Source: Dentipellis sp. KUC8613 (taxonomy: Eukaryota > Basidiomycota > Agaricomycetes > Russulales > Hericiaceae). From it: 64,000 nt of DNA. The first letter of the stretch is position 1. Each line of letters opens with the position of its first letter. The notes below the pieces were generated by a model that searched no databases, had not been told where the DNA came from, and was given only the letters and a program-made list of their open reading frames with translations. The DNA lies in NCBI GenBank assembly GCA_002286715.1, contig NSJX01000011.1, positions 8,106-72,105 of the forward strand, read 5' to 3'. Made by a program: the position numbers and the translations under genes. Positions 21,936 through 33,238 of this stretch are shown here, piece after piece.

Positions 21936-23561
21936 TCAAGAACAAGTAATCACTAACAGCGCGCGGAGTAACTTTAGAGAATAAGCAGGTATGGATGAGA
22001 CGTAATATAGAAGAGATATGAAGGAACCGGGCTGCAATGGGGAAATGTGCCTAGAAGGTGTCAAGGGAAGAGTGGCGAACATCGAACCGTTCAGGATCGG
22101 GGGGGGCGGAATTCGGTAGCGGCGTAAGCGGGAGCGCAAGTCGCCACAGCGCACCTGCGGCGGATCGAGGAGGCCGTCATTGATGCCGGTGCGCGAATGT
22201 CGACAACCCAACAGTCGAAGCAAAGTGTGGTGGGCTAGAAGAGGGAGAGACTGCAAGGTTATCTCTTTAGAAGCATCCAAAATAGAACGAATGATACTAC
22301 GCACCTCTCGAGAGTGCCAACCTGGTCGGCATTGCATACGGTTCACTGAGTACCGGAACCGCAAATGGATATGCGGGTGCCACGCTAATGTTGCTGTCTC
22401 CAAACGAGCCACCAGCTCCTCGCCATCGATCACAGTAAGCAGGTTAAACAATGGACGTTGTAGCAGGACCCTGATGAGCCTGCCACTGACGTCAAGTGTA
22501 GTTGCGAAGCCCGACAGGACTGCTACTGACACTGTTAGCGCTGATGCGCTGCATTGAGTCCACGCCCACAAAAATCGAGTAGAAGTGTTGAGCCGAAGGT
22601 GGGGGGAGCTGGATGAAAGAAGGCCGGGTCCAACATTGCACTAAGGACACCTCATGCCTGGTGTGCACGAGAGAAAGAGAGGAAGAGCGAGGAGCGTTGA
22701 AGTAGGTATCCAGTACGTGGCCTCTTATGCTCATGCCGATGCCTAGCTTTACCGTACGTGCGCTGTCGTTACTTCACAGGCAGGGCACGAGCGTACTAGG
22801 TAGGGACACGTGCATGGTAGGGGTAGGAGGTTGGACAGCTCGACGACAGGGGTGCCAATGCCAGCTGGCAACGGCGCGTATAACATAGATACAAGCGCCC
22901 AAACATGAGCACGTGCATGGAGACATCTAGGGTTACGGCACTTTCCGACGGTCAGGGTTACGAATCCCGACATGGGAACACCCTTGCAAGCAAGGGAATT
23001 GCTCTGGTGCCATGGTGAGATCACCCGCGTGTTTTGAAACCCTGTGGGACACCTCGGCTCGCTTGTGGCATTTGATCAGGGACGTGTGTCAGTTACTTGT
23101 TGCGCATGTTACAATTCTTGCAATGTCCCCGTACTTAGCAAGGTGCTTGTATGTATCCGGAAACGTCAGCGGTGTCGGCCGTTTGTCATTGTTATGCTCG
23201 AGAGGACTATCGTTTGTCTCTTGTAAGATAGTAACCGAGCGATGAGAAGGGGGCTCAATTTCATCGATCGACAAGGTCGAACAGCCAAGCACTCGTCACG
23301 TCTATGTTAAAACAGCGGCAGTAGTGACGGCGGATACGATACAAACATATAGAAAAGGGATACGGAACGAGGACTTGATAAGAAACATAAAAGGAAGGGG
23401 ACAGTTGTCAAAACAAGGGGGACAGCGGCGAGAACAAACCACCAAGAAAAGAAACTCGAAAAGTAAGAGCTAGTTTGTGATACCAACTCGGTACTCATGT
23501 GTCGTGGTAATCGTATATTGATCCGGGTCGCACAGCAACGGACGTGCAGGAAAAGTGGAGC
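21936..23561. other. Probable 5' part of orphan D, then non-coding
   Basis: A minus-strand frame is open over 21936-22571 and includes several GT and AG sites, so it may hold the 5' exons of orphan D. From 22572 to 23561 I see no gene; a few dispersed T-rich and G-rich tracts only. Confidence 0.35.
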
Positions 23562-25345
23562 TTACATGATGACGTCGTATCCTTCTTCCGACAGGTATTC
23601 CTCGTCGGCTTCGTCCTCGTCCTCGGCTTGCTCTTGAGGGTACGTTCCCCATACCTCGTCCTCGTCGAAGTCGTCACCTGGAGCTGTGCTTAGCTGTTCT
23701 TCGAGCAAAACGACAGACTGAATGTTGAAGCTGAGGCTGTCCTCGATGGAGGTTTCGTCCGTCGGCCTTTTGCTTTCAGCAAGAGGAAACGTTCCGACCG
23801 TAAAAATTGCTATGACCGCAGAGTTCGGAGTGATGTCGTAGTCTATCTGATTCAGCTCGCGGTATTTCCCGATCGTGAATGCTTTTCTCCCGTCGTACAG
23901 CGGAACTGCGCGTAGATTCAATTTGAGCTCACTTGCGTCATGAATGAAACATAAATAAAACATCACCTTCGTCTTCGGGCCAAAGCACAGCTTTCATTTT
24001 CTGCTTCTTCACTCGTCTGGGGGACTTCACCGGGGACGACGACGACGCATCTGTGCCTTGCGTACCGGGTACGAGACATGTTTGTCAGTTGCACGAGCTC
24101 ATGAAAGTGAGGACACGCGCTTACTTGACTTCTGTCTCGCTGTCGAGATTGTGATGCCTTTGTTGAACGTCTGCACATAGAGTTTCTTGCACCTTAAGAT
24201 GCTCCCGAGTACAGCGGCGCTGCGAGGCCACAGGCAATTGAACGGCGTGAAACATATCTGCTTGGCAACCGAAAAGTTGATTACACGACATTCGGAAACG
24301 GTGCCTAGCATGAAGAATGTTGCCGCTGCATGGTTGACGTCGTCCTTGAGTGCTACGAACTGGCCCCTCTTGACGAACATGACAGGATTGGCGAGAGCAA
24401 GATTGATGAAGTGCGGAGTCCCCGGGAAAGTAGACAAAGCGTCAAGCCGTCTGTTCGAGTGCAACCGATGATTATATGATCTGGACATGTTCGACCGTTG
24501 ACCAACTTACTTTCTCCTAGGCGTCTCCGCGAAGGCAGCCTGGATGCTCACGATCGGTATGTAAGTGGCCGGCGTCGAGGCTCCGTAATTCGTCACGGAA
24601 CGAACGTATCTGTGATTCAGATAGCAAGGGCCGGAACGAGAAGGGTCAGCATGCAGGAATATCTGCGACTCGATAAAAACTTACGGAAGAGGTCGTATTT
24701 TATTCATAAGTGCTCGGCTTACGAGACCGCTATCAGCGACGCTATCGGCGTTTGTGTGGTGTGGCGCTCACATCATGGGATATTGCAACGCCTCGCGGTC
24801 TTCGGGAAGGGCATCGGTCGGAACTTTCGCTACCTGTTGCATATGCATTCGTTCTCGTTAGCTCTGGTACCAAGCGGCTGCAACACCTGTGATCGGGTAT
24901 GAAAGCGAGCAGACGCGTACCTTGGTACGAGATTGCGACGTAGTGGGAGCAGACGGTGCTGCGCCAGGTGCACTCGGGAGCACGTAGTCGTCTTCACTGC
25001 GACGATGGTATCATCGTTGTACCGAATATGCAGATCCATTTGAAAACATAAGAAGGTAAGAAAATTATATCCGACGTAAGGAAGAGGCACGTACATGGCT
25101 GTTTCGCCGTCGGCGGTCGTCGATACCGTGTCGCTGTCGGCGAAGACCCCGTCTTCTTCTTGCCCCACAATGGTCTCTGAACGAACGGTAGAGGAGTCAG
25201 GCGCATCCTCGCTGATTCGAACATCGAATTAGCTATTGCATTGTAAAAGACGCGACACTCACTTTTCTGTCCTTGAACGTTTAGACCTGGTGGTTGGCCT
25301 TCCGGTCGCCGGGGTGGACTTGCGCTTATCACTAGCAGGAGGCAT
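23562..25345 (-). CDS. Uncharacterised nuclear-type protein, family A copy 1
   Basis: The family has no assigned function that I know. Nine exons join cleanly (25345-25263, 25211-25095, 24996-24921, 24833-24772, 24741-24685, 24609-24511, 24450-24125, 24056-23967, 23905-23562) to 1,254 nt, exactly 417 codons plus stop. The N terminus is basic (RPTTRSKRSR), followed by an acidic linker. The conserved core exon (326 nt) includes FINLALANPVMFVKRGQFVA and SAAVLGSILRCKKLYV. Next comes a basic linker (SPRRVKKQKMK), then a second conserved block starting VPLYDGR and ending SFNIQSVVLLEEQ, and a strongly acidic C-terminal tail. Copy A2 at 40014-41502 shares both blocks and intron phases. Basic nuclear signals plus an acidic tail would suit a nucleic-acid-binding protein, but this is inference. 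No stops or frameshifts are present, so it looks functional. Confidence 0.75.
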
Positions 25346-26359
25346 CGAAACGTAGGCGGAAACGTCGGTTGCAAGAAACTTGAATGTGGTCGCGCGCGAC
25401 GACGAAGTGAGATACTACACACGAGACGGTGCGAGCGTCACCTTCGACAGGTGGTGTGAGGCGCATCGAAGGGCGGGTTCGGATGCCTTTATACAGAAGC
25501 GGCGATGAAGGGCGCTCGCGAAGGGCGTCTCGAATGAGCAGTTCGTTTCCGACCTAGCGACGGATAACATTGACTCGCGCGCGAAGAATGTCGTGACTGC
25601 GAATGCCGCAAAATGCCAGTCTTCAGGCTCGTCCTCTGTATTAGGAAGAGCTGTATGTACGTACCATACGTCGGGAACGAGGCGTCCTCTTTTTCGTTCG
25701 AGTCGGCATAAACGCTCGGTGTTTGTATACGTATATGTGACAGTATGAAATACGTTGGACGCATATTCAAATGTGTGGGGCGACGGGGCGCGCGTTTGAG
25801 GTGCCCTTGATTGTTCCGTGTTGTTTCAGGCGTGGTTCTGGTTTTGCGTCGGTGATCACATGCTGTCTGCAATCTGAATAAGGTATTTGCGTAATATAAC
25901 CGGATTAGGCTTGGAGTAGCTCTACACGGTGCACGATCTATCTTGCTAGGTGGCGCGTCAGCCTTGCAGCTTGTGACTGCGCGGTTTCATCGCGTACTCA
26001 ATTGTCTGCGGCGAATTAGGCCAACGTGCGACGAATCCGTTATGGGTTGAAGTCGCTGACACTTGCATGGGTAATCCTCGTGCTTCGATCGTTGTTGTTG
26101 TATTCTTTCCGATTTTCTTTCTTCATTCTAATTATTATGCGAATTTCTGTTTGTTTTAGCTTAATTATTTCGGCGCGCACAACACCGCGGAGTGCTGGCC
26201 CCGCAATCTTTGCCGACGACGCAAGTCGCTCGGTCTCTCCATAAATTGTCTGATCGTACAAATTCCCCACCGCTAGATATGTCGCTGAATACGAAGATAC
26301 CAGAACCATATACTGCTGATGAATGCCCGCACGAAAAAGAAAAAGAAACCCCGCGATGA
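25346..26359. other. Stretch without recognisable genes
   Basis: This includes the upstream region of A1. I see no coding sequence with splice structure. The A/T-rich segment around 26090-26170 is probably the 3' flank of orphan E. Confidence 0.4.
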
Positions 26360-26852
26360 TTATTCCGCCGTCCCTCGGTAATAGTGGTGCATGTTCATAA
26401 CACTGCAAGCGACGATGCCCTGTGTTAGGTTCGCAGACGACTTCCGTTGTGAATGGACAAAATGAAGCGAGCACACACCTGTCGATTGCTTGCCACACGA
26501 GCTCTCGATCCCCGTGCCTCCAGTTAACTATGTGGGAGCCGGTTACATCCAGCCGGAACGCCAGAAACTCGCCGTACCAAGTCCTGCCTAGCATTTGAGA
26601 CACTGGCGCAGACCTTCTGTATTCTCGTCGCGAGTACGTGAAGTACACCACGAACTCCGGAGCGAAGTCACTTCCGTTCGGCAAATAACCATTTGCCGAC
26701 AATTTATCCAGAGTTTTGGGGCGCCTGAAGAAGTTTGCAACGTGCGGTATCGCATTGTTCGTCCTCGCGAGAGGCAATATCTCCTTCGTGGTCGGAACGC
26801 TGACGGAGCGCGGCCTGCCGTTTACTGGTACGTGGAAGCCGCGGACGGAGTA
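26360..26852 (-). CDS. Uncharacterised gene, orphan E (start not found)
   Basis: The product is not recognised. Read on the minus strand, the frame is open from an acceptor-like AG at about 26853, through YSVRGFHVPVNGRPRSVSV, FFRRPKTLDKLSANGYLPNG and GEFLAFRLDVTGSHIVNWRH. It reaches a GT-AG intron (about 26408-26480) whose acceptor leads to a short last exon ending MHHYYRGTAE and a stop at 26360. No in-frame ATG precedes the well-formed part, so a 5' exon is missing or the gene is truncated. Aromatic and beta-branched residues alternate as in a small beta-rich domain. It lies about 1 kb upstream of A1 in the same orientation. Confidence 0.4.
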
Positions 26853-29236
26853 TATCTAGACACCCAAAATATACCACGATCCACGAGCGAGTGTTCGCGT
26901 AGTTGATTGTTCATGTAGAAAGAAAGCGCGCGATCGGTCAGACGGTCTGCACGAAAAAGAACTACGTTGTAGCATTGCACTCACTCCTACTTTGTGAATG
27001 CCCTCGGGGCTCGCCATTTCGCGACTCGTCCGATGCAGGCACTGCGATTCGGCAAGTGTGGTGGGACGTTGCAGATAAATGGGGAGCGGGAAGTGAGGGG
27101 GGGACGGGGAGAGGGGCGCGTTTTCTGAGTGTTTTGCTGACGCACGGAGGCAGCAACTGTATGGTACAAATGAGCGTCGTACGGCACCATGCGAAAAAGG
27201 AACCTGTTGCACTGTGACATTGGCAGTGATATGCCGTCGCACCGGAATCTACTGGTGTCAATAATGCTATGTGCGCTCCGAGAGCGAACTTAATACTGTT
27301 TGAAGGCTGGCGTGATAGGGACGAACAAAGAAAGAATGGTGTAAGTGTTGAGATAACACTCAAATACGCGTATCGCGTGATAAGGGATCAATGCGGTTAG
27401 TACTACCATACAATTGCCTGCACTGCATGCGAACGCGCGTTGACCCGTGTACCCGTGTACCGGGGTTGATCGCATGGCCCTCGGGGACCTTCAATCGGTT
27501 GTACGCTCGACATCCGTTTCTTCGATGCAGGGACACGTGTAGGCTTGATTATTGTCTGATGCACAATTTATCGGAACATTAGCATCACGAGTGAACGTGC
27601 TTCAACCCGACACGGCTAGTGTTTCATCGACGTTAGCCAAGATAGTGAGTGCATAACAAGAGGCGGACTAACGCGTACAAGTTTACGTGACTTCGATTCG
27701 CATGTTCTCGTCTAGCGCTTTCTGTCGATCCGCGACTTGTGTTGTTCGATACGATGGGTATTGCAAGTGTGTCTGGTCTGTAAAAGTGCTTCCGTTTGTA
27801 TTCAGCCTGAAGTTTTGGTATGTTGTTGACTTGCCTTTTGCTGTCGCCGTCGTTGCTAGATTGTACGGGGACGATCTCCACTCTTCGTCCTTTCAGGAAC
27901 GCGCGCGGTGCGATGATGTCGCCGCTTTTACTGTAACGAATCGTAGTCGTGGTTATAGAATGACGAGGAAGCCACACTCGAACGTATTTGGTTCGATCGG
28001 ATGCCTTTTGCGTCTGTTGCGGCGCGTCGTATGACATAGTGGCGTTTCATTGTACTGGGGTACGGTGCGTGCATCTTCGTATGGGTTAGTTTGAATTCTG
28101 TTTCCTTTCCGCTCATAACAGCGTTCGATTACGCGCCTGGTTGCAGTGCGTGATGAATCTTGCGGCGTGAGCCGTGTATCGATATATCTTTACTCCGCGT
28201 AGCGCACTGCTCGCCGTCCTGTCTTCGAAGCGTATAGTCTGTTGATGTTGCGCGAGGTTGCGAACCTAGTTATAATATGGGCGGTACGCTCATGAGCCCG
28301 ATTGCGATAATATGGTGATCAGCGCACCTCATGTCTGCTATAAAATGAACGCGGGCAAGGGAAATTCACGTGGCGCTTCTTCAACAGGGTTCTCTCTGAA
28401 TAGTATCCCTTTTCGCCTAAGCCATGATATGCTAAAATAGTACGTGCCTGTACAGGCGTGTTCACGAGTTCTCGTTCATGGATGCGCGCTTCGAGTGACG
28501 GCGCAATCGTGCCATCGGGTTTAAGCGAACGGAGCACATGGCTGTCCTTTAGGCTTTTACAATGCCACCTTTACGCTTCAGAACTGTCCGTGTGCGTCTT
28601 ACGCGCTGGCGTATCGAATAAGATCTGTGATCTCAGCGTAAGTATAGGAGTTCTCTATTGAGCTTATCTGTGCGTGTAACGTATCTTGGAGTCTTTTAGC
28701 GTCGTAACGTGCCTCGTCGCGAATTATCAGCGCGGTTCGCCGGTCCGTGTAATTGCTACCGGATGAAACTCGTAGGGCGCATCCTGGACGCTAGCCAAGT
28801 TATCGGGCAAATGCCATTTGCGTGCACTTTCCTGCATTACAAGTAACACAAGTTAACTATTGCGACTTTTTACGCCATCCGTTCTGAGTTACGTAGCGTG
28901 AGTGCGAATGTTCTTTCGTCGGGGGATCTGATGCAGCAGGCAGGTTGAGAGCTGTGTATGATCGTACAAACTTGACATAAAAGTTGGATCTGGCACAAGA
29001 GCGGCACGATAGGGATTCGAGACTGCGATTCGTTCAGTTGTTTCGACCGTATGATTTCTACGCCTGGAAGAACGCATTACAGACTATTTGCCGCTGGACA
29101 GTTCAGTGAATAAGCCATTAATCGACGAATGGGATGGGTGCGACTGTGCGCTGGCATCATGATTCCGTGGACACAGCTGTGCATGGGTAAACCGGCTAAA
29201 ACTAGTACTTCATAGGATGTAACTGCTTCAGACAAC
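26853..29236. other. Stretch without a supportable gene; one possible decayed exon
   Basis: On the minus strand around 28120-27640 a frame includes SGDIIAPRAFLKGRRVEIVP, which loosely resembles the IEPGSFRVGQLVELSVSF segment of gene B and might be a remnant of a relative. Another minus frame near 28537-28319 is open without a domain. The rest shows nothing I recognise. Confidence 0.3.
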
Positions 29237-30632
29237 TCAAAAATCTTCATTGGTCGAACTGTACAAACACGCGGTCAGCGCAACCGACGGGTGCAGCCAG
29301 TCAGTGGATGATTTGCCCGTAGGAGACAACATAAAAAGCTCACAATGAATTGCCTGCGCTCCTCGTCTTCTCGTGCCCGTATTGATTCACGAAGGGCTTA
29401 GCATATTCCGATACACGCTTCTCGAAGAAGTTTGTTTTACCCTCGAGCGAAATCATGTCCATGAAGTCGAACGGATTGGATGACTTGTAGAGCTTTTCGA
29501 CACCCAACGCATTGAGCAGCTTGTCCGCGACGCATTCTACATAAGTCGACATCATATCCACGTTCATTCCAATGAGTTTCACCGGAAGTGCTTCTGGCGT
29601 ACGAGGGCTGTTCGTCAGCCGGTGCTGACGACAAGAGATAACCCACGTACGGCACAAGAATTCCTTCTCTAATTCCACAGCACTCTTTATGATCTCTGTT
29701 ACTGTTTCCGACGAGAGTTTGTTGCGTATGTGAGAATATAAGATGCACGCGAACTCCGTGTGCAAGCCTTCGTCTCGACTGATGAGCTCGTTCGAAAAAC
29801 ACAAGCCAGGCATTAGACCTCGTTTTTTCAGCCAAAATATTGCTGCGAATGAACCTGAAAAGAAAATGCCCTCGACGGCTGCAAACGCCACGAGCCTCTG
29901 CGAGAAACTGGACTCGTCGTCTTCAATCCAGCGCATTGCCCATTCCGCTTTGTCCTTGATGGTCTCGAATTCGCTTATTCCGTGGAGCAGCCGATTCTTC
30001 GCCGCTGGCTCGCGAACGTAGGTATCTAGTAGCAAAGAGTACATCTCCGAGTGTACATTCTCTGTCATGGCTTGGTATGCGTAGAAGCATCTGGCCTCGG
30101 GAACCTGTACTTCCTGGCAAAAACGGAATACGATGTTCTCGACGACTATGCCGTCCGAAGCCGCGAAAAAAGCAAGAATGTGACTTATGAAGAAGCGTTC
30201 TTCCTCTGTTAGGTGTTTCGACCAGTGTTCTAGATCACGTGACAGGTCTACTTCTTCTGCGGTCCAAAACGATGCCTGTGCTTTTTTGTAGGCGGTCCAT
30301 ATCTGCGTGGTTGCAGCCGATTTCGTCAAACAATCACGGTAGAAGATGCTAGGGCTGAGTACTCACGTCGTCGTAGGTGATAGGGAACATTACAAATCTA
30401 TCCGGGTTCTCCCGAAGAAGTGGCTCCCGTTCGTCAAATACTGCATACGAGGGACGTTTCGCGCAAATCCAGCATTCGTGATGTACGGATGGTCAGATAT
30501 AGGGGTGAACATAAAAATAAAAATATAAACCCAAGACTTGCCTGTGCGGTTTGCGTAGTACTGAGCATCCATCGAAGGTGGCATTGGATGGTGTGGACAA
30601 GGTCTGGGAAAGAGTGCCTCGTGGACAGACAT
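29237..30632 (-). CDS. Ribonucleoside-diphosphate reductase small subunit (class Ia R2)
   Basis: R2 houses the diiron-tyrosyl radical that the large subunit uses to reduce NDPs to dNDPs; in eukaryotes it is cytosolic or nuclear. Five exons (30632-30542, 30440-30367, 30302-29651, 29593-29344, 29258-29237) sum to 1,089 nt, 362 residues plus stop. Iron ligands are all present: Asp in AASDGIV, Glu and His in TENVHSEMY, Glu in AAVEGIFF, Glu and His in RDEGLH; the radical Tyr is in HSEMYSLL. Canonical stretches LIGMN and [20 protein letters not shown] follow. A final 22-nt exon supplies FSTNEDF, the C-terminal tail that binds the large subunit. The N terminus before FVMFP is short (about 46 residues), so the protein is below the usual 390-420. 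Intron 1 would use a GC donor. It is isolated from other host genes in the accessory island, and may be an extra copy. Confidence 0.93.
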
Positions 30633-32067
30633 ATGCCAAGAATCCTTTAAGTCATGTTACACATGTATGCCTCCTACATCTGTTCTAGGCGAAATTTGCT
30701 GCGAATACCTGGAAAGGGGCTCGCTTTAAGCATACAGTCATGTTGGGTGAAATTTTCACCGCGTACTGTTATGGTCTAATGTTATCGCCTTGTGTTGTAT
30801 TGTCTCTCGAAGTTCAAGCAATTACGCCCTGATTGGGGGCAATGGGCGCAACGGTGTGTCTGCGCCCTTTCGCGAGTATCTCGGTCCGCATCATTTAATC
30901 TTCAGTTCGCATTTCCAGATCAGCGGCCTATACCTGATTGACTGAAGGTTCATGCGATCGTGATCTCCTTGATAACACAGGGTATATCCCGCGCGTCGTA
31001 TCGGAACTTCCGTATCATAATCAGTGTACGCTCGATGGATCGAAATCCGACGAGCTGTGGACGGCGGACGTGGCGTGCTTTTGGAAACTCGCGACGATAC
31101 GCCTTGGCTCGTCGTCGCAACCTTCAATCGATTACTTTATTCAGTCCCTTTCTCGTCACATTACACGGTATTCGCAGCTGACCTTGTACTCGTCATTCAC
31201 GGCTGGTCGAAGATCAACAGAGGCTCTGTGGGCCTTTTGAGTTTGTCATCCCGTCATGCGTGTGTGCCAACGCCGACCGCGAGAGTCTGTAAGCGTATCG
31301 CAGAGCTCCGTAAGCGCTCGCCATATCCGATCGTGCAAGACAAACTTCATGCATTTTATTGATACCTTGTAGTCTCTAGATAGCTGTGAAATAATTGTTA
31401 TTAATCGGTACATATTCGTCCCGCTTATTACGATCTATATGCACGTACCGGGGACCCGGACAACAGGGGTCAACCGTCAGTTCAGTGAATGTTCTACTTG
31501 TAGCCGGGATCGCCACTGAACTAGTTGCAGAGATGGTGATACTCGTTTGTACACACACGAACTGCATACGACATTCGCACCAGATGTCGTACGGTATGGT
31601 GCACCGTATGCGGCATCCCTCTTCTCGTTTCCCCGGCCGAAAGAGAGTGGTAGCTGGAAGCCGTGACCCGTGTTTGAACAGATCCAGGTACTTTCCCTGT
31701 AATGTTTCGTTCTGTCCCTCAGTAATTGAATAAATACAAACCGATAGCGGTTCGATCACGGTGTTGACGCGCTTTGCATAACTGTACAGACGCCTGCTGT
31801 GGTAAATGAGCGCAAGCCGCATCGAAGAGTGAGTTGGAAATTGCACTCATCGCCTGCGGGCGGCTGAAGTGGTACATGCTTCCACACAGTATGCGAATCG
31901 CCGCTTGTTCCGTTAGTGATGATGCGCGTGCCTGAAGCCATCTCCATGGATTCGATGCGGCGATACTTCTTTTGTATGTCACTGTTCCCGATACTCGGGG
32001 TCTCTGCTCGTAAACGGCGCGTTAAATGCTCCAGTATCCATTGCCGTGCGCTCGAACTACACTCACA
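30633..32067. other. Shared upstream region between RNR and gene B
   Basis: The RNR gene and gene B are divergent, and this 1.4-kb stretch separates their starts. It has no recognisable gene; short frames near 30940-31360 and 31376-31850 lack domains. It must hold the promoters of both genes, but no specific motif stood out. Confidence 0.45.
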
Positions 32068-33238
32068 ATGCCTCTTCCCCCGCTTCTCCTCGACGAGTTT
32101 TTCGAGGCCGTTGTTTCTGACGAGCCCATAACATCTGAACTGCACAATGCCTGGGCACAGGCGGAGGCTAGAGAGCGTACTCGTGACCTACTCTCCACCT
32201 ACAGCGAATACGCGGATGTAGATCGTTCATTCGCTGTCAAGACTTTGACCAATGGCGTCGACTATGTTGTGTACCCGGACAACCATGCCGACGCTGGCGA
32301 CGAAGCTGAGTTTATTGTGTTCGGAATTGTCGCTGCATTGACAATACCAACGCCTGCGTCGAACCGGTGACTATAATATAGCGGATAATTAAAGAATGTC
32401 ACGTACTGAACACCCACTACAGATCAGTGTTCCGACCTAATTCAGTGATGCAAACCTTTCGGATTGTTGGACCCAAAGACCCGAATTTCGAACTCGCGTT
32501 GAATGCGAGAAGAAACTTCAAGATTTTCCTGGAGCAATACTGTGTCGATGGGACGTTCGCCCCGTACGACGACCGCAAGGTGTACGGTATGGCCGCCATC
32601 TCCGCCAGCAGCCCACTCCTGCTTCACGTCGATAAAGCGGAAGGAACGGAGACGAAACGCATACCCAGGAATATTGATCCGAACGGCGATATTGCCCGAT
32701 TCCTTCGAAAGGATTCAAGATACGTCTATACGGAAGACAATCACGTTGAGTATCGCGCTATTCAGCCCAATTTCGCGACTTTGTGAGCCGTTCCGACAAC
32801 TTGTTCCACGCATCTGTTCCGCTGACGCACGTGGACTTGGGGGTACTAAACCAGGGAACCGGACGCTACAACAGCGCGCATCGAACCCGGAAGTTTTCGT
32901 GTCGGACAGCTCGTCGAACTGTCCGTATCGTTCCGGTCTGTACACAGCGCAAACGATCGTCGCAATGTGCGTCGGTTCCAGCCTGTGCTCCGTCGCGTGA
33001 TATTACGAAGCAGGACAGGCGCAATAGTAAGTACATGACTCTGTGTACTTTAGAAAGTGCCGACTTACGCAGTATGGCCAACATTTAGATGCTCTCCGAA
33101 AGGGTTAACGATCACGCGGTTGCAGAAGTGAGCGGGTCGACCTCTTCGAGCGCTGTACCACCGCGCAAGCGTCGGTATCCGGACTCTGATGACGACGAGA
33201 TTTCGGCACGAAGCAAGCTTGCTCGACTCGAAATATGA
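32068..33238 (+). CDS. Uncharacterised protein, family B
   Basis: The function is unknown to me. Four exons (32068-32366, 32423-32782, 32855-33026, 33089-33238) sum to 981 nt, 326 residues plus stop. Intron 2 has a textbook branch site and acceptor (tactaaaccag). Visible parts: an N-terminal region starting MPLPPLLLDEFFEAV; a middle region with NFELALNARRNFKIFLEQY and SRYVYTEDNHVEYRA; a segment IEPGSFRVGQLVELSVSFRS that looks like strands of a small beta-barrel; and a C terminus rich in Asp and Lys/Arg (PPRKRRYPDSDDDE), probably a nuclear signal. An in-frame ATG at 32026 could add 14 residues. From memory, similar proteins occur in many copies in agaricomycete genomes without assigned function. 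An OB-fold-like, single-strand DNA-binding role is speculation. It is divergent from the RNR gene 1.4 kb away. Confidence 0.72.

Noticed and set aside
22940..22975. agggttacgaatcccg resembling a tRNA B box
   Set aside because: The loop is eight bases and no cloverleaf can be formed with the surroundings.
25489..25872. Minus-strand open frame of 127 codons
   Set aside because: Arg/Thr/Ser-rich, no domain, no splice sites, and no ATG context; it reads like the shadow of compositional bias.
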